A stretch of 15,094 nucleotides of DNA from Phycisphaerales bacterium UBA2266. GTDB taxonomy: Bacteria > Planctomycetota > Phycisphaerae > Sedimentisphaerales > Anaerobacaceae. The notes below the pieces were generated by a model that was not told the DNA's origin, ran no database searches, and worked only from the letters and a program-made list of their open reading frames with translations. Both the position numbers and the translations under genes were made by a program. The stretch is from positions 1 to 15,094 of the forward strand of contig DDXG01000277.1 of NCBI GenBank assembly GCA_002347125.1, read 5' to 3'. Position 1 is the first letter of the stretch. Every line of letters starts with the position of its first letter. Below, piece after piece: positions 1-6,445 of the stretch.

Positions 1-220
1 CCTCTTGCACCTGGCTGGTGGTTTCCACGTCCGGCCGCGGCTCGGCCAGCACCCGGCGGACCTGTTCCCCCGACCACGGGCCGCCCCGCCTGGCGGGGAT
101 GGCCTCAGCGTTCAGGATGCGGGCAATCTCGCGGACGCCGCGCGGCTCCCGCCGGCCGCTGCACCGCCGCAGGTCGTGGATCCGAGCTTTCGTCCTGGCC
201 CAGGACAGCCCCCGCGTCAT
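1..220 (-). CDS. Partial protein with recombinase-like helix-turn-helix (runs off left edge)
   Basis: An open minus-strand frame begins with ATG at 220-218 and is still open at base 2, giving 73 visible residues. Residues 28-59 read GVREIARILNAEAIPARRGG followed by PWSGEQVRRVLAE. This is the pattern of the DNA-binding 'Recombinase' segment of large serine recombinases and of related phage proteins (GYSxREIAxxLNxxGIPTxRGGxWSxxTVRxIL). No catalytic resolvase domain precedes it, so this is either a small stand-alone DNA-binding protein or a detached recombinase part. The ATG overlaps the stop of the 174-residue gene (ATGA), which suggests translational coupling; a purine-rich GAAGG-like stretch lies just upstream. 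Family membership is inferred from the motif only, and the 3' part is not visible. Confidence 0.6.
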   Translation of the reverse strand, partial: MTRGLSWARTKARIHDLRRCSGRREPRGVREIARILNAEAIPARRGGPWSGEQVRRVLAEPRPDVETTSQVQE

Positions 221-741
221 GCCGCCTTGCCCTTCTCTCTGCCCCTCTTGCTGCCGGTTCGGGGTCCGCCGCCTTTGGGCCCCGCCGCCGGCCGAAGTCG
301 CTTCCGCAACATGCACAAGACGTGGTAGGCGATGATCAGTTCCGTCGGACTGGCCGTTTCGCCGTTGATGAAGTGTTCGACCGCCAGCGTCCGCGATTTC
401 TTATCCATCGGGCGGTTATGCTGGTAGCAGTACACCCACTGCATCGAGTCAACGTAGAGAGGGTCGATCTCATCGACGCCCACCGGCCGCTGGAATGTCC
501 TGCCTGCCTTATCCCTCTGCGCACGGGCTCCTCGGATACATCGGCCGACCTGTTCGTCTTCGAAGTGGTCATGAAACCACTCCAGTAGTGCCCAACCGCC
601 GGAGTCAAGCACCTCCTCCAACTCATCGAAGAACATCCACACATCCAGCGGATTCTGACGGCCACCGCCGCCCCTCATCCTGGCCAGCACCCGCTTCTCC
701 AAGACGTTGGTAAAGCCCTTGTGCGTACCTTTCGCGCTCAT
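217..741 (-). CDS. Hypothetical protein, 174 aa, in a mobile-element-like block
   Basis: I do not recognise this protein. It is a soluble protein of 174 residues with no signal peptide or membrane segment. The middle is acidic and aromatic (DVWMFFDELEEVLDSGGW, then EWFHDHFEDEQVGR). A Cys-His stretch (VYCYQHNRPMDKKSR) lies around residues 108-122, and the tail is strongly basic (KRGREKGKAA). The start ATG is preceded by GAAAGG at an 8-base spacing and overlaps the stop of the upstream frame. Its own stop overlaps the start of the next gene, both by the ATGA arrangement. Three coupled frames of this kind, one with a recombinase-like motif, suggest an accessory or integrated element rather than a housekeeping operon. 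The frame is very likely real; no function can be given. Confidence 0.65.
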   Translation of the reverse strand: MSAKGTHKGFTNVLEKRVLARMRGGGGRQNPLDVWMFFDELEEVLDSGGWALLEWFHDHFEDEQVGRCIRGARAQRDKAGRTFQRPVGVDEIDPLYVDSMQWVYCYQHNRPMDKKSRTLAVEHFINGETASPTELIIAYHVLCMLRKRLRPAAGPKGGGPRTGSKRGREKGKAA

Positions 742-944
742 ACGTTGTGCCTTTCAGTTGCAAGTTGCAGGATCTCCCGCCGGACGGTTTCGGACAGCTT
801 GGGCCAAGCCTCGATCAGCCGGGCCAAGTCTGCGTCTTTGGGGGGCTTTTCGTCAGAAAGTGCGCCGGATTCTGCGCGCTCATTTTCAGAAATCGGCGTT
901 TTTGGGGCCGCCAGTGTGGGGTGTTCGGACCCCCTTGGGGCTAT
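738..944 (-). pseudogene. Start-less frame, possible 3' remnant of an integrase/recombinase-type gene
   Basis: Upstream of the 174-residue gene an open frame of 68 codons ends with TGA at 740-738, overlapping the next ATG. It reads like real protein: a variable linker, then DADLARLIEAWPKLSETVRR and EILQLATERHNV. An 'xDLxxLIxAWPxLPxxIRxxIL' ending resembles, from memory, C-terminal tails of planctomycete integrase or recombinase-type proteins. The frame is closed upstream by TGA at 947-945. No ATG or GTG lies between, and the only TTG falls inside the conserved part. It is therefore probably the broken 3' end of a gene that was cut near 945, about 60 bases from the end of the FabZ-like gene. 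A true gene with a CTG start cannot be excluded. Confidence 0.4.
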
Positions 945-960
945 TCAGCGCAAGAATACC

Positions 961-989
961 GGCCGCCTCGCATACACCACCGAGCGGCC
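961..989 (-). terminator. Hairpin after the FabZ-like gene
   Basis: GGCCGCCTCG at 961-970 pairs with CGAGCGGCC at 981-989 through nine base pairs with one bulged base and a ten-base loop. It lies 19 bases past the stop of the FabZ-like gene. The minus-strand sequence after the stem (GGTATTCTTG) has only a weak T content, so termination strength is uncertain. Confidence 0.4.
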
Positions 990-1007
990 TCCTGGGTCTT
1001 CGAGTGG

Positions 1008-1484
1008 CTACACGCGCATGCCGGAGACCGTGGCCTCGAACGCCAGGGTCCCATCCACGACGCCCTGAACGTCCATCGTGTACTTGCGCCCCCCGAACTT
1101 CGTGAGATGTCCAAGAAGCAGCAGTCTGGCCCCCGGCTGAACAGGAGAACGGAACTTCGCTGATTCAATGCCGGCAAACCCGATGAAAGCCTCGATACCG
1201 AAGAACCGCTTCACAAAGAAGCTGGAGAGCTGAGCGGCGGCTTCAATCATGATCACCGCGGGCATCAGAGGTCTGCCGGGAATATGACCACGGACCCAGA
1301 ACTGGTCTTGCGTAACATCCTTGTACCCGAGAATGAGCCGAGCTTGCGTATCGACCCAGAGAATCCCGTCGAGTTGTTCCATTTCATATCGCTGGGGATT
1401 CAGCGGATCAATATCCGGACGCCCGTAGATGGGCTCTGCCGACAAGTCAATGCCAGACAAATCAAAAAGAAGCGGTGGCGGCAT
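1008..1484 (-). CDS. FabZ/FabA-family hot-dog beta-hydroxyacyl dehydratase-like protein
   Basis: A 158-residue single hot-dog domain protein, cytoplasmic, of the 3-hydroxyacyl-[ACP] dehydratase family; such enzymes remove water from 3-hydroxyacyl-ACP in fatty-acid synthesis. The active-site stretch at residues 67-85 reads HIPGRPLMPAVIMIEAAAQ. It keeps the catalytic His (H67) and Glu (E81) of the HFPGxPxMPGVxxxEAxAQ signature, but the usual MPG is MPA. The length matches stand-alone FabZ proteins (about 140-160 residues). I chose the ATG at 1484 because a perfect GGAGGT lies 5 bases upstream; a longer frame up to 1763 is basic, low-quality sequence overlapping the next gene. It lies 136 bases downstream of the H1-like gene on the same strand. 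Planctomycetes often carry several FabZ-like paralogues, so involvement in a special acyl pathway rather than the main cycle is possible. Confidence 0.85.
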   Translation of the reverse strand: MPPPLLFDLSGIDLSAEPIYGRPDIDPLNPQRYEMEQLDGILWVDTQARLILGYKDVTQDQFWVRGHIPGRPLMPAVIMIEAAAQLSSFFVKRFFGIEAFIGFAGIESAKFRSPVQPGARLLLLGHLTKFGGRKYTMDVQGVVDGTLAFEATVSGMRV

Positions 1485-1620
1485 GGGCGACCTCCGTGGA
1501 AGAAACGCACCGGGATATGCGGACAAACAACAATCGGACCGATCTACAGCATCCCCACCCTTGCTGAAAACCGCCTCAACGCACAAGATCGGCCGTCTGC
1601 TGCAGATCCGCTGAGAGGAC

Positions 1621-1794
1621 TCAGTCTGTGGTACGAATCTCCAGAATCCGGTTGCGGACGTTCTGAGCAGCCTTCTTGATATCCTGCATTTGCTTTCGGA
1701 CCCGTGTTCCTGCCGCCTTATTGCCTCCCTGGGCCTTATTGACATCCGCCTCGATTTCGGCAACCAGCGTCTTCAGAGCTTCGTATTCCTGCAT
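1621..1794 (-). CDS. Histone H1-like small basic protein (57 aa)
   Basis: A 57-residue protein beginning MQEYEALKTLVAEIEADVNK, followed by AQGGNKAAGTRVRKQMQDIK and a basic C-terminal helix. The KAAGTRVRKxMQxIKxxAQxVRxxxLEIR pattern matches, from memory, the short histone H1/Hc1-like proteins found in planctomycetes, chlamydiae and others, thought to bind and compact DNA. An acidic N-terminal helix and a basic C-terminal helix are predicted. The start ATG has AGGAGGT 8 bases upstream, and a promoter with perfect TTGACA lies about 40 bases further up, so it is probably well expressed. Translation was done by hand from the sequence. The same-strand FabZ-like gene follows after 136 bases and may be read through. 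Confidence 0.85.
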   Translation of the reverse strand: MQEYEALKTLVAEIEADVNKAQGGNKAAGTRVRKQMQDIKKAAQNVRNRILEIRTTD

Positions 1795-1831
1795 GAAAGT
1801 GACCTCCTATTCTTCGGGTAACGCCACGTGG

Positions 1832-1860
1832 AAGTTAGTCTCGGCGCATACTGCTGTCAA
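1832..1860 (-). promoter_or_regulatory. Sigma-70-type promoter for the H1-like gene
   Basis: On the minus strand a perfect -35 TTGACA (1860-1855) is followed by exactly 17 bases and TAACTT (1837-1832) as a weak -10. The stretch upstream of the -35 (about 1870-1900) is rich in A and T runs, like an UP element. Predicted transcription start is near 1825, giving a leader of about 30 bases that carries AGGAGGT. Confidence 0.6.
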
Positions 1861-2253
1861 AAGAAATCGGCCTTTTCTGCGAAAAAAATGAATTTTTATC
1901 GCAACTTTAGGCCCTTTTCGTATGCCTCGAAGTGACGTGATATACCCCCGAAGCCGAGGGCGTTCTGATGACGGGCGGCATTACCGGCCCGCTTGGCCTA
2001 CCCGGCGACGGCGCTTGGTAGCGGCTGTTATTGTCCAGAGGTTGCCTGTATTAACGCGCATTTAGTCGGCCGTATTGCCAAATGGCCCCAGAACTCCTAA
2101 ATTCACATAATACGCGCTGTTCGATACTGTGTATTGGCCCTGTGCAAGCACGACCGTTGATGATCATGTCCTGAACAGAAAGGGTGGGGGGCTTTGTGCA
2201 AGATGTGAATGCGTCGGCCGGATTGGCTCCGACCCGAGGACGGTGCGCCGCAT
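1861..2253. other. Intergenic gap without a recognisable gene
   Basis: About 390 bases between the H1-like promoter and the end of the HPr-like gene. Only short frames with no coding character are present. CGGGC/GCCCG around 1975-1995 is a weak five-pair hairpin. No clear terminator for the HPr-like gene, no tRNA and no repeat family were seen. Confidence 0.5.
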
Positions 2254-3819
2254 CTACCGTCTCAGATACACGAGTTTCTGTGGCAGGGCGACATTGTTGC
2301 CCAGATGGTCTTCACCATAGCCTGACTCGGCCAGCAGACGGATATCGTCGAGAACGCGACGGTCGCCAACAAAACGGACCATGAGGTCCACATCGACATC
2401 GATCTTGCCCAGTGTCAGCAGGCGGGCAACCTCCACCGTTACCTGTTCTTGCAGCCGTCCAATCGTCTGCATGGACTCAGCGGGCAGTTCCAGCGGCTGC
2501 TGGTACAGGATGACCTTTCCTCGCTGTACAAGTTGCATCACGGCTTCATGCACGGCCTCCTTGACATCTGCCGATCCGGTGCACTCTCCGTTGAGCTTGA
2601 GGTCGTCAATCGTCTCAGCCAGTCTCCGACGCTTGGCCGCGTTGATCTTCTCATTGGCGCGGAAGAGCTCCAGAGGTGAGCCGGCGTCGTAGACTTCGTT
2701 GTCCATTAGCATTCTGACTTCACTGCCGTAATGGAGAACGAGCTTTGAAATCAGAGTGGAGGGTCGGACGTGGAAGCCGCGATACGGGGGCACCGGCACC
2801 GTCACCTCGGCGACCTCCGCGTATCGCTTGAGCATGTCCTGACAGAGCTGCTCAGTGCAGGCGATATAGAGGCTGATGTGACGGATCGAGTAGCTCATCA
2901 GAGCCGCCAGCAGGGCATCGCGGTTGACCAGGGGCTCGCGGCTACTGGCGATTTCGCAGGGTTTTCGGTCGAGATGCCGCTCGTAGTGATGCGCGAAGAG
3001 GGTGGCGGTCTTGAGGAGGTGAAAAACCACGCTGATATGTCCCCGCAAGACGGGTAGGTCCGCATCCATCGCGGCGATTTCGGTGCCGGAGACTTTTGTA
3101 TCATAGAGGGACTGCAGGTTATGAAACCGCAGTTCGAGGCTTCTCAACTTGTCCTCGGTCACCGGTCCGGCCAGGTAGCAGGCGTACTGGTCGGGTCCGG
3201 CGCGACCGGCGCCACGGATGTCCTCGCTGTCCGCGGCCAAGCCCAGGAAGGCCGTGGCCAGCAGGGTTACCGTCTCGGCAACCGTCTCGACCCGCCGGGC
3301 TCGGCAGTCTCGCGGAAGGCGGCCTCCGGGCAGTTTCTCGGCGTACTTTCCGAGTTCGTGTCCATTCGGCACTATGGTCAATCCCAGTTGTCGAGACCGC
3401 ACCCCCATCAAGTGGCACGCATGCACCAGAACATCACAGGTGAATCCCAGGACCTGATCGGTCGCTTTGACAAAATCGTTTTCGATGGGCATCAGGCGGT
3501 AATCGGGAACCGAGTGCTGAATGTGCAGCAGTTCGTAGGTTACGTCGGAGAACAGCTTGAGGGCGGCCGTCAGCGACCGAAACCAACACCACGAGCAGTT
3601 GTTGCCCGCGTCGTAGGCGTCGAGCAGTTCTTCGATCTGCATCGCTTGCGAATGGAGTTCGCCCAGCAGGGGTCGACTCAGGACAACCTCGCGTGTGTCT
3701 TGTTGGGAGATGAAGTCCACAAGGCTGAGCAATTGGCCGGCGCGTTGCTCGACAAGGTGCTTGAATTCATCGGCCCCGATACGGCCGGCGCTTCGGACGG
3801 TTGAGTCTGTAGTGCTCAA
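2254..3819 (-). CDS. 521-residue mainly helical protein with an embedded HPr-like domain
   Basis: Most of the protein (residues 1-335) is predicted helical and not recognised; it has no signal peptide or membrane segment. From residue 339 the sequence resembles the phosphocarrier HPr of the phosphotransferase system. A beta strand VTVPVP is followed by GFHVRP (348-353), equivalent to HPr G-[LI]-H-[AT]-R-P with the phosphorylatable His, here H350. Next come an amphipathic helix (STLISKLVLHYGSEVRM) and an AGSPLELF segment (379-386) that places S381 near the regulatory Ser46 of HPr. The final helix ADVKEAVHEAVMQLVQ resembles the HPr C-terminal helix. About 80 further residues follow. The start is TTG with AGGA 8 bases upstream; no early in-frame ATG exists. 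It is the last gene of the LysR-HAD-LolA-like operon. Homology to HPr is my inference from motif order; a role in phosphotransfer signalling is possible but unproven. Confidence 0.75.
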   Translation of the reverse strand: MSTTDSTVRSAGRIGADEFKHLVEQRAGQLLSLVDFISQQDTREVVLSRPLLGELHSQAMQIEELLDAYDAGNNCSWCWFRSLTAALKLFSDVTYELLHIQHSVPDYRLMPIENDFVKATDQVLGFTCDVLVHACHLMGVRSRQLGLTIVPNGHELGKYAEKLPGGRLPRDCRARRVETVAETVTLLATAFLGLAADSEDIRGAGRAGPDQYACYLAGPVTEDKLRSLELRFHNLQSLYDTKVSGTEIAAMDADLPVLRGHISVVFHLLKTATLFAHHYERHLDRKPCEIASSREPLVNRDALLAALMSYSIRHISLYIACTEQLCQDMLKRYAEVAEVTVPVPPYRGFHVRPSTLISKLVLHYGSEVRMLMDNEVYDAGSPLELFRANEKINAAKRRRLAETIDDLKLNGECTGSADVKEAVHEAVMQLVQRGKVILYQQPLELPAESMQTIGRLQEQVTVEVARLLTLGKIDVDVDLMVRFVGDRRVLDDIRLLAESGYGEDHLGNNVALPQKLVYLRR

Positions 3820-3849
3820 AGAGGTATTCCTGTCTTCAATCCAATACGG

Positions 3850-4659
3850 TTAAGGGTTATCGGGCGGTTGCTTTCTGAGCGGCACGATCTCGGGGCTGCC
3901 GAAGTCGCGCGGGATGCTGTACTCGAAGACCTTGCGGTTGACCCCGAGATTGATCTTCGGCTGGACCAGCTCGATTTCATAAACCTCTTCCTCCGGGGAG
4001 AAGGCCACGATCCTCACCGGAAGCCCCTGTCCGGCGTCCATCCAGAAGTCGAGCGAGGTGTAGTCGTCTTTGTACTTCGACTGGGGCTTTGTTCTCAGAT
4101 GGAGGCGGACGAGGCCCGATCTCTCCGGGTTCTTCTCCTCCACCAGACGTATCTCGAATTCCCGCTTGAGATCGGTGATCCGGGTGAAGCCGATCACCGG
4201 CAGGTTCTCACTGGCGAGGTTGAAGGCGTCGGCGGGTTTGTCCTCCTCGGCGAGCTGGTGCCGTTTGGCGCTCTTGACCTGGTAGTTGAGCACGGTCAGC
4301 CAGACGCCGTCAAAGATGTACTCCTCGCGATACCTCTGCTCGGGCTCTTCGTCCTGCCTGAGGGTCTGGAAATCGATGCGCAGGAACGTGCGCTGGTCGT
4401 ACTTTGCGTAGTGAAGGACGCCGCGGCGCAGCGATTCGGATTCCAGCAGCGGCTGTTTGAACCGGTAAATGATCCCCCCCTCGTAGGAGGTCAGTTTCGA
4501 GGTCTTGGCCTGTAACCGGGCCAGTACATCATCCACAGTGTCCAAAGCCGCCTTCTCAGGGGGCGTTTGTTCGGGGCAGTCCTGTGGCTGCCGGGCCATG
4601 CAAAGGCCCGCCGTTGCCGCAAGAACACCCGTCAATAATGCCAAGATTGTCTTTCTCAT
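3850..4659 (-). CDS. Exported LolA-like (outer-membrane lipoprotein carrier fold) protein
   Basis: A 269-residue exported protein. The N-terminus MRKTILALLTGVLAATAGLC is a signal peptide, with a likely cut after CMA around residue 22. The rest fits the LolA/LolB or 'outer-membrane lipoprotein-sorting' fold: an N-terminal helix (VDDVLARLQAKTSKLTSYEG), a series of strands (GIIYRFKQPL, RTFLRIDF, EEYIFDGVWLTVLN), and the C-terminal signature DFWMDAGQGLPVRIVAF then FEYSIPRDF. Classical LolA is about 200 residues; longer planctomycete members are common. DUF1571-type proteins are a related alternative. I preferred the ATG at 4659 (AGGATAGGG about 9 bases upstream, and an N-terminus that starts directly with the signal peptide) over one at 4692 that would overlap the HAD gene. 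The spacing of 23 bases after the HAD gene and 30 before the HPr-like gene supports an operon. Confidence 0.7.
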   Translation of the reverse strand: MRKTILALLTGVLAATAGLCMARQPQDCPEQTPPEKAALDTVDDVLARLQAKTSKLTSYEGGIIYRFKQPLLESESLRRGVLHYAKYDQRTFLRIDFQTLRQDEEPEQRYREEYIFDGVWLTVLNYQVKSAKRHQLAEEDKPADAFNLASENLPVIGFTRITDLKREFEIRLVEEKNPERSGLVRLHLRTKPQSKYKDDYTSLDFWMDAGQGLPVRIVAFSPEEEVYEIELVQPKINLGVNRKVFEYSIPRDFGSPEIVPLRKQPPDNP

Positions 4660-4682
4660 AGCTGGTTGCCCTATCCTCATAC

Positions 4683-5291
4683 TTATCGGCATACGGCCCT
4701 GTGCTCCTTGCAGTCCCGGATAATACCCAGAATCTGGTCGATTCGATCAACGGAGAAATCGGCGTATTTGGCGAATTCGGCGGCTTTGGGCTGGTTGGCG
4801 AGCAGGACGGCGGTTGCGCCGGCGGCTTTTGCGCACTGGATGTCGAAAAGGTAATCGCCCACGACCATGGCCTCGGCCGGTGGGATGCCGAACTGCTCGC
4901 AGAGCCACCGCACACCGAAGGCGTCGGGCTTGACCGGGCCGTCTTCGCGGCCGACGACGGCGTCGAAGACCAGATTGTGCCGGCGGGCGATTTCGAGGGC
5001 ATTCTGGCGGATGTTCCGGGTCAGGACTCCGATCCGGATACCGGCTTGGCGTAACGCGTCCAGAGTCTCACGGGCCCCCGGATTCAGCCGACTCTGCTCC
5101 AGGGCCAGACGCTCGTGCCGATGCAGTATCGCCTCGGCGAGCCGATGCCGGGTGTCGCTCATCTCCAGCATTGCTTCGAGAATGGGCCCGGAATCGCGCG
5201 GAAGGCCGATTTCTTCGCGGATTGCGTCGAAGTCGAAGTACGGCTCGGTGATTGTTCCGTCAAGGTCGAATATCACTGCTCGAATGCTCAT
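4683..5291 (-). CDS. HAD-superfamily phosphatase, phosphoglycolate-phosphatase-like
   Basis: A 202-residue cytoplasmic HAD hydrolase. Motif I is FDLDGT, with nucleophile D9 and acid/base D11. Motif II is VLTRN (T91), motif III KPD (K121), and motif IV VVGDYLFD (D146 and D150, Mg binding). The helical cap lies between residues 17 and 75, which places it in the subfamily I group containing phosphoglycolate phosphatases (Gph) and beta-phosphoglucomutase-like enzymes. The substrate cannot be told from sequence. A GGAG 5 bases before the ATG supports the start. It sits 59 bases after the LysR gene. If the regulator is of the CbbR/CysB-like kind, a phosphoglycolate phosphatase would make sense beside it, but no RuBisCO gene is in view. 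Confidence 0.9.
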   Translation of the reverse strand: MSIRAVIFDLDGTITEPYFDFDAIREEIGLPRDSGPILEAMLEMSDTRHRLAEAILHRHERLALEQSRLNPGARETLDALRQAGIRIGVLTRNIRQNALEIARRHNLVFDAVVGREDGPVKPDAFGVRWLCEQFGIPPAEAMVVGDYLFDIQCAKAAGATAVLLANQPKAAEFAKYADFSVDRIDQILGIIRDCKEHRAVCR

Positions 5292-5350
5292 CGAGACTCC
5301 GATAACATGCCTGATTTCATAACGGGGCGTCGTATTGGACGCGGCCGGGG

Positions 5351-6238
5351 CTAGTCGCGGCCTCTTCTGGCCACCAAGTCTATGAAATATCGGATGGATG
5401 GCCCGATTACCTTTCCTTTACGCACAATGATGCCGGTAGGTCTGACGAAATTCTCGTTGGTCAGTGGCACTCCCTGCAGCGTTCCGGCGGCGACTTCCTG
5501 GAGAATAGCCGTTTCGGGGAGCAGACTGACCCCTGCATTAATCTCGACGGCCCGTTTGACCGTTTCAATATTGTCGAATTCCATCACGGAGCGAACGACG
5601 ACATTGTACCTTCCCAGAATGCCATCAATCCATGCCCTGGTCGGCACGTCCTTCTCGAAGCTGATGAACCGTTCAAACTGGAGTTGATGGATGTCGACCT
5701 GGGGCGTGTTCGCCAGAGGATGTCTTGTGCTGCAGGCCAGGACCAGCCTCTCATCCTCGAATTCGTATACTTCCAACCGTTTGTCCCGTTTCGGGACGGC
5801 TACGAAGCCCACATCGACATCGCCCAGGAGCACACGCTCGTAGATCGCGGCGGCGCTGAGATACTCTATATGGACGTTGATGTCCGGATGCTCCACCATG
5901 AAGCGTTTGACGTAGGCCGGCAGAGTGTGCATGCCGATACTGAATATCGCCCCGACGTTGACCCGAGTCCTCTCCGGGCGGGCCATCGCGTGCAGATCCG
6001 TCCTGAACTGCTCATACAGGTCGATCATCTCTTTGGCGGTTCGATAGAGCAGTTCGCCCTCCTTGGTCAACTCTATGGGGCGTTTCTTACGGTCAACAAG
6101 CTGGCACTTGTGGGCGATTTCAAGCTGGGCAAGTTGCTGCGATACGGCTGACTGGCTCAGAAGGTGCTTCTCCGCTGTTTTCGAGAAGCTGCCTGATTCA
6201 CACACATCGCAGAACACCTGCAGTGTTTCTATATGCAT
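5351..6238 (-). CDS. LysR-type transcriptional regulator
   Basis: A 295-residue LysR-family regulator. The winged helix-turn-helix is at residues 1-60, with GSFSKTAEKHLLSQSAVSQQ at 16-35 being the family signature. A linker helix follows (about 60-88), then a type 2 periplasmic-binding-like effector domain (92-290) with the usual VNVGAIFSIG opening and GDVDVGFVAVP. The helix-turn-helix resembles the CbbR/CysL/YeiE branch, but the effector is unknown. The ATG has GAGAGG about 6 bases upstream. Instead of being divergent, it is the first gene of a same-strand run with HAD, LolA-like and HPr-like genes. Two matching dyads at its promoter suggest autoregulation that would extend to those genes. 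Confidence 0.92.
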   Translation of the reverse strand: MHIETLQVFCDVCESGSFSKTAEKHLLSQSAVSQQLAQLEIAHKCQLVDRKKRPIELTKEGELLYRTAKEMIDLYEQFRTDLHAMARPERTRVNVGAIFSIGMHTLPAYVKRFMVEHPDINVHIEYLSAAAIYERVLLGDVDVGFVAVPKRDKRLEVYEFEDERLVLACSTRHPLANTPQVDIHQLQFERFISFEKDVPTRAWIDGILGRYNVVVRSVMEFDNIETVKRAVEINAGVSLLPETAILQEVAAGTLQGVPLTNENFVRPTGIIVRKGKVIGPSIRYFIDLVARRGRD

Positions 6239-6239
6239 T

Positions 6240-6254
6240 ATAAGCCTCTCTTAT
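6240..6254. promoter_or_regulatory. 15-base dyad ATAAG-N5-CTTAT, possible LysR operator in the leader
   Basis: A perfect inverted repeat ATAAG CCTCT CTTAT lies directly before the LysR start codon and overlaps its ribosome binding site. LysR regulators usually bind interrupted dyads of this size and often control themselves. It matches the second dyad at 6306-6320. Confidence 0.45.
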
Positions 6255-6300
6255 GGCAGTTCGTGGCAGCGTCCGATCTTCATGGAAAGCAATCGTGAAT

Positions 6301-6329
6301 ATGATATTAGTTTACCTTATGCAATGCAA
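6301..6329 (-). promoter_or_regulatory. Candidate promoter of the LysR gene/operon
   Basis: On the minus strand TTGCAT (6329-6324), 17 bases, then TATCAT (6306-6301; five of six match the -10 consensus). The predicted start near 6294 gives a leader of about 55 bases. The -35 is weak, as is common for regulated promoters. A dyad (6306-6320) lies between the two boxes. Confidence 0.45.
6306..6320. promoter_or_regulatory. Second 15-base dyad ATTAG-N5-CTTAT in the LysR promoter spacer
   Basis: ATTAG TTTAC CTTAT is a one-mismatch copy of the dyad at 6240-6254, with the same half-sites and five-base spacer. The centres are 66 bases apart. It sits in the spacer between the -10 and -35 of the candidate LysR promoter, where binding would block RNA polymerase. 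Confidence 0.42.
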
Positions 6330-6410
6330 GAACGCAATTCGGATTTTCCCGCCTTGGGTGGCGATCCGCCGTCGGGCGGCGCGGGAGCGGCATGAAAGCG
6401 GCCTTTTTCA

Positions 6411-6439
6411 TTGCGGGGGGGAGACTGGGGGGCTAGAAT
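6411..6439 (+). promoter_or_regulatory. Candidate promoter of the uracil-DNA glycosylase gene
   Basis: TTGCGG (6411-6416), a spacer of exactly 17 bases, then TAGAAT (6434-6439; five of six match). Transcription would begin close to 6446, which is the first possible ATG. The mRNA would therefore be leaderless, or translation would start further in (for example the ATG at 6494). Confidence 0.4.
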
Positions 6440-6445
6440 TCGCCT

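Noticed and set aside
1008..1763. Longer version of the FabZ-like frame (251 codons)
   Set aside because: The extra 93 residues are Arg-rich without domain character and overlap the H1-like gene; the ATG at 1484 has a perfect GGAGGT.
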